A DNA stretch of 62,500 bases from Mesostigma viride (lineage: Eukaryota; Streptophyta; Mesostigmatophyceae; Mesostigmatales; Mesostigmataceae). Positions 43,564-55,000 of the stretch are shown piece after piece. The position numbers and the translations under genes were made by a program. How positions within the stretch are numbered: the stretch's first letter is position 1; every line of letters starts with the position of its first letter. Under the pieces are notes generated by a model, which saw only the letters and a list, made by a program, of their open reading frames with translations, was not told the DNA's origin and ran no database searches. Location of the stretch: NCBI GenBank assembly GCA_009746045.1, contig RPFO01000154.1, positions 2,298,501 to 2,361,000 on the forward strand, written 5' to 3'.

Positions 43564-43917
43564 ACAGTAGACAGGCTGGTCCTGCCGGGTCACCGGCGCG
43601 GGAATAAACTCAACTCAACTCAACAGTACACAGGCCACCTGGCATGGCGGGTTATCGACTCGTGGCCGATTATTGTTGACAGAATGACCAACGAATGACA
43701 GTGCAAAACTGCAGCTCGCGCGACCTGCCATCGCACTCGTGAAAGACGTTGCTTAGAAAGACTTCGAGCTAGCCGGGCGTACGGTTTTAAATTTGTCTAG
43801 CGTAAGAATATGAATTCCGGGCATTTAATAACTCGCGCATAGCGCTCCATTTGCATTGTGATCACTATCACCAGCGCGCCAGTGACAACATTAATAGGTT
43901 TTTCATCCTGAGAGGAA
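43564..43917. other. Thioesterase 5' flank
   Basis: Begins with GGGTCACCGGCGCGGGAAT followed by AACTCAACTCAACTCAAC (43607-43624), the 3' tail of another dispersed family seen near 1640 and 21500. The rest is presumed promoter. Confidence 0.5.
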
Positions 43918-44938
43918 ATGCAAACACATTCAAAGTGGCTCCACGTGCCGAAAGGCAGACAGCTACTTCCTCCCTCTGCTAAGCTGCGTTTATTCTGCCT
44001 TCCAATGGCGGGGTCAGGCTCGTGGATGTACCATGCATGGTTTGGGAAATTGCCGGCTTTTGTGGAGATAATGCCCGTAGAATTGCCAGGTGCGTGTTAA
44101 ACTTTTCTTATCAATGCATGCTTTCATCAAAATGCCACTTTTCGTAACCGCTCTAACGACGGTTTTACACGCGTGCCCTATGTGATAACTTCTCTAAACC
44201 GCCAGTCGCGAAGACAAGAAGTCTTCCGCCGGCTGACTCACCAACTCCACGTTGTGCATGTTGCCTACTCGTTTCTCCCTCGGTGCCACCTCAGGAAGAG
44301 GCATGCGAGCAGGTGAGCCCAGCATGGTGGACATGAAAGCCACGGCTGCTGCAGTCGTGGAGAATCTGCTACCGTACATGAAGGAGCTCCCTTTCGCGCT
44401 GTTCGGCCATAGCATGGGATCGTGGCTTGCTTACGAGGTGGCCCGAGAGCTGGAGCGGCGCGTGGCGCGAGGGGAACCCGGGGTCCGGTTACTCAAGATT
44501 TATGCATCAGCGGCGCGCTCCCCGGCTCTGTACGGCCCGGAAAGCGACATGGATGGCGACGGAAAGCCCATGCACCTGGAGAAGCCGGAAGAATTCTGGG
44601 AACGCTTCTTTACCCGGTATGGGGATAACCCTGATTTGCGGAAAAACCCCATGGCCCGCGATTTCGCGTACCCAATTCTTGTGGCCGACTTCAAATCCAT
44701 CGAGACGTATGTGATGGACGACCTCCCTCCACTGAACGTCCCGCTGACGGCGTTCGGTGGGACCCAAGACAACCGGTACAAGCTTCCCCAGATCAGTGCA
44801 TGGAAGCAGCTGACGAGTGCCGAGTTTGCAGAGCATTTATTCGAGGCGGGGCACATGTACGCGTCCCAAAACCCAGAGCCACTGCTCGATTACCTTAGTA
44901 AAGACCTTGAGACCCTGGCAGGCCAGTCCGTGACGTGA
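43918..44938 (+). CDS. Type II thioesterase (alpha/beta hydrolase), two exons
   Basis: Exons 43918-44089 and 44295-44938 join in phase to 271 codons. Type II thioesterases release stalled or wrongly loaded acyl groups from the carrier domains of polyketide and non-ribosomal peptide synthases. Seen: FCLPMAGSGSWMYHAWFG, the oxyanion region; VELPG/GRG across the intron, matching the family PGRG motif; FALFGHSMGSWLAYEVAR with nucleophile S97; LTAFGGTQDNRY with the probable catalytic Asp; and EAGHMYASQ with the catalytic His. The length and motif order match GrsT-type enzymes rather than animal fatty-acid thioesterases. No synthase gene is in the window. Codon use and intron do not suggest a very recent bacterial origin. 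Confidence 0.88.
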
Positions 44939-45205
44939 GGGCCCCACCTAGGCTTGTCTTACAGATATGGACCCCTTATGATTGGAATCCAACCCTTTTC
45001 GGAAGCGGTTTGCATCGCAGAGCTATTGCCCCAGGTGCTTGACTTGACGTGAAGGCCCTGGTGGTGAAGGCCATGCAAGACATGAAGGTCCTGCTAGCTT
45101 GAAGGTACTGCTAGCTTTTCGTAATGATGAAGGCCCTGTTTGTCTTTGTGTGAGGGCCCTGATGTTAAGGTTCACTTGCCTCTGTAAGCGAGGGCCCCGG
45201 TGGTT
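44936..45205 (+). repeat. Degenerate repeats after the thioesterase stop codon
   Basis: The stop region GTGAGGGCCCCACCT is echoed as GTGAAGGCCCTGGTGG, GTGAAGGCCATGC, GATGAAGGCCCTG, GTGAGGGCCCTGATG and GCGAGGGCCCCGGTGG at irregular 20-50 base spacing, presumably in the 3' UTR. Confidence 0.5.
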
Positions 45206-45597
45206 ACATGGGCACAGGCTGCCGGTGAGCAAGGCCACGGGTGATGCCTTGAGTTGGCCGCCCACTTCCCAGGCAACAATTGCTGATAGTGCAGCAAATT
45301 TGTTTCGCCGTGACCCATCCGGGGACGTTGGGGCAGTCTTGCCACACAGACTCCCCGGTTTCGCTTTCCCGTCCAGGTTATGTCGCGTGGACTAAAGAGT
45401 TTCAGGGTACCTCTGTTTCTCTTTAAGCTCAAGAGGACTCGCTGATGTCTGTTTCGCCGCGCCGTGTGCTCGTGGCAAGACGTGGGAAACATTATGTGGC
45501 TGTAGTGACTGCAGCCAGGCAGACAGGGTTAGCATGGGCGCGTTACTCATGCAGGATGAAATCTATTAATCATGTGTGCAAGCTTGTGAGAAAACTA

Positions 45598-46119
45598 ATA
45601 CCCTATCAAAGAGGCAACCACCTGCGCAGGCCGGCCAGGCTTGTTGGCGAATTTGGACCGTGGTAGCTCGAGGGTTGCGGGTTTATATCTTAAGTAGGTC
45701 GCACCCTATTCTGATCAGGCACTCCGCAAAGGTGAAAACCATTTGCGTTCAGTGCCGGGCCGCGGAAAACGCGGAAAAACGCGATCTGCAAATGAATCCG
45801 ACCGGAATCGAACTGGGGACCTCTCGCACCAATTTTGCTGACTATAGGACGGACGTCTCCGGTTACCATGGCATCGCCAACTTACACCTACAGTCATCCG
45901 CAAAAGTTCTCCTGTCCGGGGAGTGATGCAACCTATATACATCGTTTTTAATGTCCACGGCTAGCTACACATATCCACCTCTATGCATTTCCATCATCAT
46001 GTTAACGAAGTTCGACAAACGCGGATAAGATGACAGCAGGCTCGAGCTACCATGCATGGTCCGGATTCTAGGATCCAGATATCTTGCCGGCCTGCACTGG
46101 TTGCATGTCTCTTTGATAT
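45598..46119. mobile_element. Inverted pair of ATCAAAGAGACAACCAG repeats (possible foldback element)
   Basis: The left arm (CTATCAAAGAGGCAACCACC, GCGCAGGCC, GACCGTGGTAGCTCGAGG) and right arm in reverse (GGCTCGAGCTACCATG, GCCTGCACTGG, TGTCTCTTTGATAT) are about 90-170 bases long and lie 260 bases apart. The interval carries a tRNA-like sequence at 45797-45853. Confidence 0.55.
45797..45853 (-). pseudogene. tRNA-like sequence lacking the anticodon arm
   Basis: In minus sense TCCGTCC and GGTCGGA can pair at six of seven positions as an acceptor stem, TATAGTCAGCAAAATTGGT resembles an A box, and GGTCCCCAGTTCGATTCC resembles the B box and T arm. Only 57 bases fit between stem ends and no anticodon stem is present, so this is a tRNA-derived relic or SINE head rather than a functional tRNA. 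Confidence 0.35.
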
Positions 46120-46139
46120 ACAGTTCTGCATGGAAGTCA

Positions 46140-46210
46140 AAAGCTCCGTGACTCCCCAATGGGAGCTGCTCCCATTGCGTTTTAAATTGATTTTATTTAA
46201 TGGGATTCTA
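46140..46210 (+). repeat. Hairpin-family fragment
   Basis: AGCTCCGTGACTCCCCAATG, GGAGC followed by AT-rich sequence; the same 3' hairpin motif as at 39903 and 58178. Confidence 0.55.
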
Positions 46211-46236
46211 CCGGGCTCCACATGTTTCCCACTGTG

Positions 46237-46819
46237 ATGATAGCCTCTCGCCGCGCTAGCTCCTGCGCGGACCTGCTGCGGTCAGCGACCGCCTCGACCA
46301 CACACGCCATCACTACGAAACTTTAGGAGCTTGAGGACCTAGCTCCGCATGGCACAACAATATATGAACGTGAGGCCACCGACCGCGCTCGCCGCGAGTG
46401 CCGAGTGGTACATGCTGCATATGCGTCCTTTCCCCCAGTAAAGCCAGGTGAGACGTCAACCACCCTTGCCGACGAGCTCAAGGACCAGCTTCTTACCCTC
46501 ATGTGCCTGGTAGGTGAGGTAGAACTGCGCGGGTGCCACCGTCTTCCCCACTCACGGGACAAGGCGGCTCCCCCACCAGTCCTGCTCACCTTCCCCTTCC
46601 CTGAGGTTTTTGCAGCGGTTCTTTTCTCGTCGCCAGAGGTTGCACAACCTCACCAGGACGCTGGACGACAACCTGACCCCCGCTCAGCAGCAGCAGCGAG
46701 GAGACCTGTGGCCTGAATACCTCCGCCACAAGCAGGACCCCCAGAATCCCAAGGTGTACTGGAGGGGCCGGTGGGGACCTGATGTTCAACCACAGATGTG
46801 GACGCCCCCTGCGGGCTAG
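46237..46819 (+). CDS. Small, probably mitochondrial protein of unknown function, with in-frame TAG
   Basis: ATG 46237 opens 29 codons of a basic, Ser/Thr-rich sequence (MIASRRASSCADLLRSATAS) typical of a mitochondrial presequence, then TAG at 46324-46326. The same frame continues with clear coding character (ELEDLAPHGTTIYEREATD, VVHAAYASFPPVKPGE) to CTG/GTAGGT at 46509, and exon 46616-46819 (RFFSRRQRLHNLTRTLDDNL to GDLWPEYLRHKQDP, end MWTPPAG and TAG) follows in phase. Either the TAG is a real lesion or error, or TTTAG is a 3' splice site and the true first exon lies elsewhere. Product not recognised; the charged C-terminal half with Trp/Tyr/Pro recalls small subunits of mitochondrial complexes or ribosomes, but that is only a guess. 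Confidence 0.5.
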
Positions 46820-47059
46820 AATAGCCCTAGCTTATAACCATTGGTAGTCATGATCGGCAGGCGCGGCAGGGCGACTGCGCTTGGGCTCAGGCGATGCCGA
46901 GGGCGAGGCAAGCCCGGAGGGGGCCTGGGCCACCTCCAGTGCTTTACAAGTGGCACCGCTGCCCTCCGGGTTTGAGGGCCGCGGAGCTGCAGCCGGAGCT
47001 GCAGACGTATTTTCACCTGGGGCTTAGCGCAGCCGCGTACTAACTAAACATCGCCGGAA
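46820..47059. other. 3' flank of the 46237 gene
   Basis: Contains CGGAGCTGCAGCCGGAGCTG-type short repeats and otherwise nothing recognisable. Confidence 0.4.
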
Positions 47060-47575
47060 TTTAGCCAAGCCATGCCTACAATGGGACCCCCATGGATGTT
47101 GCATTAAGAATTTAGCCATGCTATCGGCGGGCCTATGCAGAGAGATGCTCTCTGCCGAGAAGCCATGCCCTAGCTCTTGTATAGCCATGATGATCTTCCC
47201 CCACATGATATGCTCCCCCTAGCTTAGCTGGGCATAGCGTGATAGATCATGAGGGTGCAGGTGCCCTGTTGCACCTAGAGCAAGTGTTGTCTACATTCCC
47301 ACCCTTGCAGGAAGTAGCCTAGAATGTACATAATAGATAGGCCATATATATTATAAAAATATAATTACTTACAGCAGAGTGAAATCACTCAAACCAAAGC
47401 AAACGCCCAGCTATAAACCTATATACAGAGCCATGTCAAAGCGCTATACGACGATAAGCCCAATATGGAAACGCCAAACGGGAGGAACCTAATAGCCCTG
47501 CCCCTTCTCAGGGATATGTGCTACAGATACTCCCAACGGAGTTATGTTTCTAATTAATTAGTTAATGAATTAATC
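47060..47575 (+). mobile_element. Retroposon ending in hairpin CTCCCAACGGAG and AT-rich tail
   Basis: Colinear with 55990-56330: CTATGCAGAGAGATGCTCTC, TGCCGAGAAGCCATGCC, TAGCCATGATGATCTTCC, CACCCTTGCAGGAAGTAGCC, ATATGTGCTACAGATACTCC and the hairpin CTCCCAACGGAG at 47530-47541, followed by TAATTAATTAGTTAATGAATTAAT. No protein is encoded. Repeats with a conserved 3' hairpin and a short simple-repeat tail behave like SINEs or non-autonomous LINE derivatives. Confidence 0.7.
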
Positions 47576-47763
47576 GCAGGCCGCCATTATAGAAACTTGA
47601 ATTCGCATGCAATATTTTATGATCGACATCAATATTAGTCGCCATGGACGGCCAGACTGAGAGGTCGCTAGGTCCTGCCTTCCTCGTCTCACAAACTGGC
47701 CGCTGCACGGTGCACTCGAGTGCATGCTCGACAAGGTTTTTGTCCAGGTTTTTAGTTTGAACA

Positions 47764-49690
<1,927 letters not shown>

Positions 49691-50284
49691 GGACGCTTGC
49701 ATGATTCATCGAATACCTATCTATGCGTGAGTTCACAGCAGCAAGATGTATCCTAGCAATCGATCGCACACCAAGTAGCCTCGATGGCCGGAGTGGCATA
49801 GGGGGAGAGCACATTACCAGATACGACATGGATAAGTACTTCCCGGGTGCACGTCGACGTGGCCCCCGCCCCGCGCCCGGACTAGCTCGCAGCACGGGCC
49901 AGCAGTACTAAGGCTCCTCGAGTGCTTGGTGCAGGATGTATGGACCTCGACGTGTGGGGTGGGCCATGGGTCTGTTTGGTGGCGTGTCGGTCGTGGTCAG
50001 TCGGGTTGGTCACAGCTATAGCACTTGCATCTCTCGAACGGGGACGCGGGACAGGGCGTGGGTACAAGATGTGGTGTGCCGTTGCGCGTTGTGGGTGGGC
50101 GGATGCAGGTGGGCATGTGGAGCTGTGCGTCCGTGGTCAGTGGGCTAGGGACGGACGTGGACAGGTGTAGGGTGTGGTGGGTCAGTGGTGGGTGATGGAT
50201 GGTGGGTGGTGGGTGTTAGGGGGGGATGGCTCCCCCTTGGGTGGCGTCAGTCATGCACCGCTGGTCAGACGTACTTGGTCATGA
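49691..50284. other. Intergenic DNA, no gene supported
   Basis: The open frame 49723-49911 (+) ends in an Arg/Pro-rich stretch and was not recognised. The rest, 49920-50230, is G-rich with GTGGGTGG-type short repeats. Confidence 0.4.
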
Positions 50285-50424
50285 TTTTAGTTCAGTACTT
50301 CAGTTGTGGTACCCGACTGAAATTGTACTGAACCATACTGTCTTTCCAAACCAACTCTAGATAGTATGAACTGTAGTGCAGCATACCTAAGATTCGGCTG
50401 CTGCGCGCCGCTGGACCTGACTCG

Positions 50425-50600
50425 CGTGGTTGACAAATACCCTAAACGTTGCGTCAAACCAGTTGACGAAATGCGGAAAATATTCGTCAAATGGTTGACA
50501 AATTGTCGATTTGGTTGACCAATGTGGTTGACGCATTGCCCAAAATGGTTGACTTTTTTACGACTCATTTAGAAATTCGTCAACCAGCTGACGAATTCGT
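50425..50600. promoter_or_regulatory. Cluster of TTGAC/GTCAA motifs
   Basis: About nine TTGAC or GTCAA pentamers in 175 bases, mostly as GGTTGACNAAT (50429-50590), several paired in inverted orientation (TTCGTCAAATGGTTGACAAA). TTGAC is the core of the plant WRKY W-box, but the cluster could equally be an old tandem repeat. No gene start is identified nearby. Confidence 0.35.
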
Positions 50601-52047
50601 CCCGTTAGTAAAAGCACTGGCCCACACGCCAGCCCCTGTGGGCAAGCGCCCCCCCCCCAGTCCAGGAAGGGGCACTTTGCGCTGAATTAGAGTAGCTAGG
50701 ATTTTTGTAGATTAGCTTTGTTATAGGCAATTCGCGGCTTCGCTCGATCACCGGCCCCCATGCACCCATCCGCAAAGGGAATATGTGCTACATGATCTCC
50801 CAATTACGGAGTAATGTTATTATTTATAATTTTTAAAAATTAATTTAATGGCGTGCTCCAGGCCGCGCCCGGCCGGGCCGCCATCCGTGGACTTTCCGTG
50901 GTAGGCTATGCATGGACCGTCCTACATGATGTGCAACCCCAGATCGACGGGCCTCGACGGGCTCACGCCCGCGGGCAGCCTCCTGGTTTGTCTGTAGTAT
51001 GGAGGCAGATGGCTCGCAATGATATAGGAGGCAATTAGTGATGAAGGAGACCGGCCACCCCCAAGTCAGCGGGGGCTCCGCGCATGACCCAGTTTGGCAT
51101 TCATAGCGACTCGGGCCGTGGCCGGTGCCCACAACCCCGCTGTAACTAGGAACTAAATAGCTAGCATCATTAATTCCATTCCATCCCATGTTCCTCTCCC
51201 ACTGAGGACTTATGCTCACGTGACGCAGTCACATGTACATTCATTCAGTAATTAATTAATGAAGTCCACCGGGAGATGCACGTACGGCGAACATGAGCAG
51301 TGCTCAATCCATTACATAGCATGTATACAGTCGGCCTGAAACTACAACGGCCAGAATATAGCCTGAAGGGCGTTACAGCCCGCCACCCCCACAAATTGAG
51401 TTTGCCTTCAATGGACCGCCTGCCGTAAACCACCGCACACTAATTTGGTCTTAGTGCACAGCAGATGCCAGCCTCTCATGGATAGCTAGTGATCTAGAGT
51501 GATGACATGTACATGCATGCGGCTTGCCTGCGGGCATGCATGAGGGAAGATGGGTGTCTCTGCACCCTTTTAGTGTTGTGCAATGATGACCACACGGGGA
51601 TCGAAACACTAGAAATGATCCGCGTTCCCCGACAGGCTGGTCTGCGCATAATTCAATTTGTTGTCCTCAAGTTGTCATCAGGCTCCACATAATGTTCCTA
51701 GCTAGGGGGGGCAAACTGCCTAGTTTACATGCGGGCCGCTGGCTTCCGTCAACTAGCGAATGGGCCAAGGGGCATGGCAAGCTTGAAGCTGGGCCATGTC
51801 GGGTTATCGCACTACAATAACACAATTGGCTGTCTCCTAGGGGCGGGACAAAGGGACCTCCATATTATCAGTGGTCACATCTGTGGCCACATAGAATAAC
51901 CTCAGTGCCTTGCATGACACAACACTTATTCCAGGATCGGCCTGGATTTGTGGTGACTTCCATACCGGCACCAGTGCATGTTGGATATTCTCCCCTTTTT
52001 TCCAGCGTCCTCTTGGACCACCCACATTCCAGCATCTGCTTCAGCGC
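50601..52047. other. Intergenic DNA with repeat relics
   Basis: 50630-50715 is the dispersed repeat shared with 39241-39350. 50781-50860 is a diverged hairpin-family end (CTCCCAATTACGGAG at 50797, then an AT-rich tail). 51198-51260 ends in AATTAATTAATGAA. 51920-51960 carries a copy of the permease gene's terminus. No other gene seen. Confidence 0.4.
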
Positions 52048-52060
52048 TTATTCCAGCATC
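51920..52060 (-). repeat. Duplicate of the permease stop region
   Basis: Plus-strand CTTATTCCAGCATCGGCC around the stop codon (52046-52063) recurs as CTTATTCCAGGATCGGCC at 51926-51943, followed in both by a GGATTTGTGG/ACTCTGTGG relative. The junction between coding and 3' flank was duplicated. Confidence 0.6.
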
Positions 52061-55000
52061 GGCCGCACTCTGTGGATGTGGGTCACCCCGGGCATGTCGT
52101 GCTTGTGGATGTGGCCCACGTGCGTGCCGCGGATCTGGGGATGCGAGGAATGGCCACGGTGGGGGGGCGATGGGGGGGGGGGGTTGGAGACAGAGGGCAG
52201 CGAGGAGGGGGAGGGAGAGGCTCCGAGTTAGAGAGGGGGGAGGCGTGGCAGCGACAGGCGCGGGGTGGACATTAGGCACAAAGTGCTTCAAGATGTAGGG
52301 GGGAGGGAGGTACGCATGCATGGGGAAGGGGAGCAAACTGACAAACCAAGCATATGGTAAGTTCTATGGCGAAAAGTAGGGAGGAGCTACCTGGTTAATT
52401 AACGGGGACGAGGCAGGTGCGTTAACGGAGATGAGGGTGCGCTGGGCAGAGGAGGGTGAGCCAGGTGTATCAGGGGGTGAAACCCTTCTTTCCTCTTCCT
52501 TTCCAACCCCCCTCCCCCTCCCCCCACTCTTCCCTTTTCTTTCCCCACGGGCTTCACGCTCATGGGCATGGCGATCCAGCAAGAGGGCCATTGGGGATCC
52601 CCATCGCCTTATTACTTGACCACGTTGAACATGGCCTAATCCACAACTTGCCATCCATTGCCAAGTGGCCGAAAGCAAGGTTAAAAGCGGGCCCAACCAC
52701 CTGACAGGTGGTTGCCTCGCCAAGCTGTCGCTACGTATGCCAGCACATGGCTCCGGCAAGTGAATTTCTGCCAACTTGCATTCTACAGTCTAGCGACAGG
52801 TTAGGAGCCCAATCACCCTGAACACGCGCCTTGCCTCGCAAAGCGAAGATTATGACCCATGCCTGCGCTGTCGTTGATTTGCACAGGAATCATTAAGTGC
52901 TAGTAGTAGTATAACAATTTGAATACTTCTACTCAAAACGACCCATTATACCTGCGTGATGCATGCCAACGTCCCCATGTCCCAACTGCGCCATCCAACC
53001 CTTAAGGAAACTCACCAAATAGACGGTCCAAACAACCCATACCTGTGTTGTGGTGGCGCTGGTCGCCCCCGCGCCCTGCTCCATCCAACCCCTAAAAAGG
53101 CTAACCAAATAAGACGGTTAAAACAACCCATACCTGTGTTGTGCTACATATACTCCCAACGGAGTTATGTTCCTAATTAATTAATTAATTAATTAATACC
53201 TGTGTTGTACCGGCGCTGGTCGCCCCCACGCCCTGATCCATCCAGCCGGGCGCGCTCCCTGCGGGGTGTGCGCCGCCCGGCTTGAAGAAGCGCATGAAGA
53301 ACGGCTCGCCCATCGTGACAAAGTACAGGTTCAGCGGGATGTAGAAGAGCAACATGGCGATAAATATCCACATCAGGTGCCGCGCGATCCACGTCCACTG
53401 CTCGGGCGCCATCCAGGCGGGCAGTGCGGTCTGGCGCCCGCTGCGCTGCCGTACCACCGCAGCCGAGTGGCCCTCTGCCGAGAGGTTGCGGCGATGCCCG
53501 CCCTTTTTCCGCCTCTTCTTCTTCTTCTTTTCATTCTCGTCAACGTTGTTACCTGCCGAGGGGCGACCAGCCCCCCCCCCTGCCCCCGCCCCCGCCCTCA
53601 CCCCCGCCCCCGCCCCTGCTCCCTTGCTGCCAGAATTATTATCATCCCCCGCACTGACCGTGAGTGCCACCACGCCGGCACCATCCCGGGTCTCGGGCAC
53701 ATCACTACCCGATGGGCTGGTGATGACGTTTGTGCCAACACTGCTGCCACCTGCCCCGCTTCCCCCCACCGGTGTTCCCCCGGCGTCTGCCTTTGGCCCA
53801 CCCTCAAAGCTCTGCCTAGCGACGCTGGTGCCCGAGGCGCTTCTCGCCGTGCCTCCAGCCGGTGCTGGTGCCTCCTTCCCGCAGGCTCCGTTAAAGCTTG
53901 CGTCGCCACCGCCCATTGTGTCCGCGTCGCTGCCTGGGATTTTCGTCCCCGCGGCGGCGGGCTCCCCCCCCGTCCCCATCTTTCTGCTGGCACCGGCAAC
54001 CTCGCGGGTGGGTTGGCCAAGGCCCGGAAGCGGTTGGTGGCCCTTGTCGTTGTCGGGCTCGTCTTCGGAGGAGCTCTCGTGGGACTGGGGTGTGGACATT
54101 GACGGGGGAGCCAGGTGAATAATCAAAACCGCAAGGATAAGATATAAGACATCAATGAGACAACCAGCGCACGCCAGAAAAAAGATAGAAGATATGAGCA
54201 AATCGTATGCTGTTGGGTTGCTTTGCGAAGCGGTAGTTGAAACTTGTGTGCGAGACGAGCAAATACAAGTACCCCTACAATGTCAAGTAAACACAGGCAG
54301 ACAGATGTGGGAGCCATGGTGGACAGGCATGATGCTGACCTGTACATCAACTGTGCTTAATGGTCCTACACTGCCCTCACGTGTGCACGATTTCGCAGCA
54401 AAGGCGCCAAAAGCCGACGTCTCGAGACTGCCTACCTCCCATGACCCGGAGCCCGTGACACGTCATGTGCCTACCGACTTGGAAGTGTGACGCGTCCCGT
54501 GCCTACAGACTTGGAACCAACGACACTCTTGACGGAATCAACCACTAGAAGTGGTTGCCACGATAAGCCACAGGCCTACCTCCCACAACCCGGACCCTAT
54601 CACGGGTCACATCACCACACCCCATGCCAGCTCCTACCCCTACCTCCCACGACCCGGACCCTATCACGGGTCACAACACGCACACCCCATGCCAGCTCCT
54701 ACCCCTACCTCCCACGACCCAGACCCTATCACGGGTCACAACAACACACCCCATGCCAGCTCCTACCCCTACCTCCCACGACCCAGACCCCGACGACTCG
54801 CTGTCGCTGCCTGACGTCAACAGAGCCGACAGCTCCGGCGGACGGTGCCCCAGGGTCCCCGGCGCGGCAGTGTCGAATGCCCCCTCGTCCAGCACAGGGT
54901 CGCGCTCCATCGCCTTAATGAACATGGCGAGGGGGATGACGAAGTTGACCACGCCCAGCGTCAACAGGCTGGCAGACACAACCGAGCAGGCATGCAACGA

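Noticed and set aside
46323-46589. Minus-strand frame over the 46237 gene
   Set aside because: Arg/Ser-rich shadow of the plus-strand exons.
53266-54118. Plus-strand frames of 250-278 codons
   Set aside because: They are antisense to the permease exon 53200-54084, whose frame joins neighbours in phase and carries a membrane helix.
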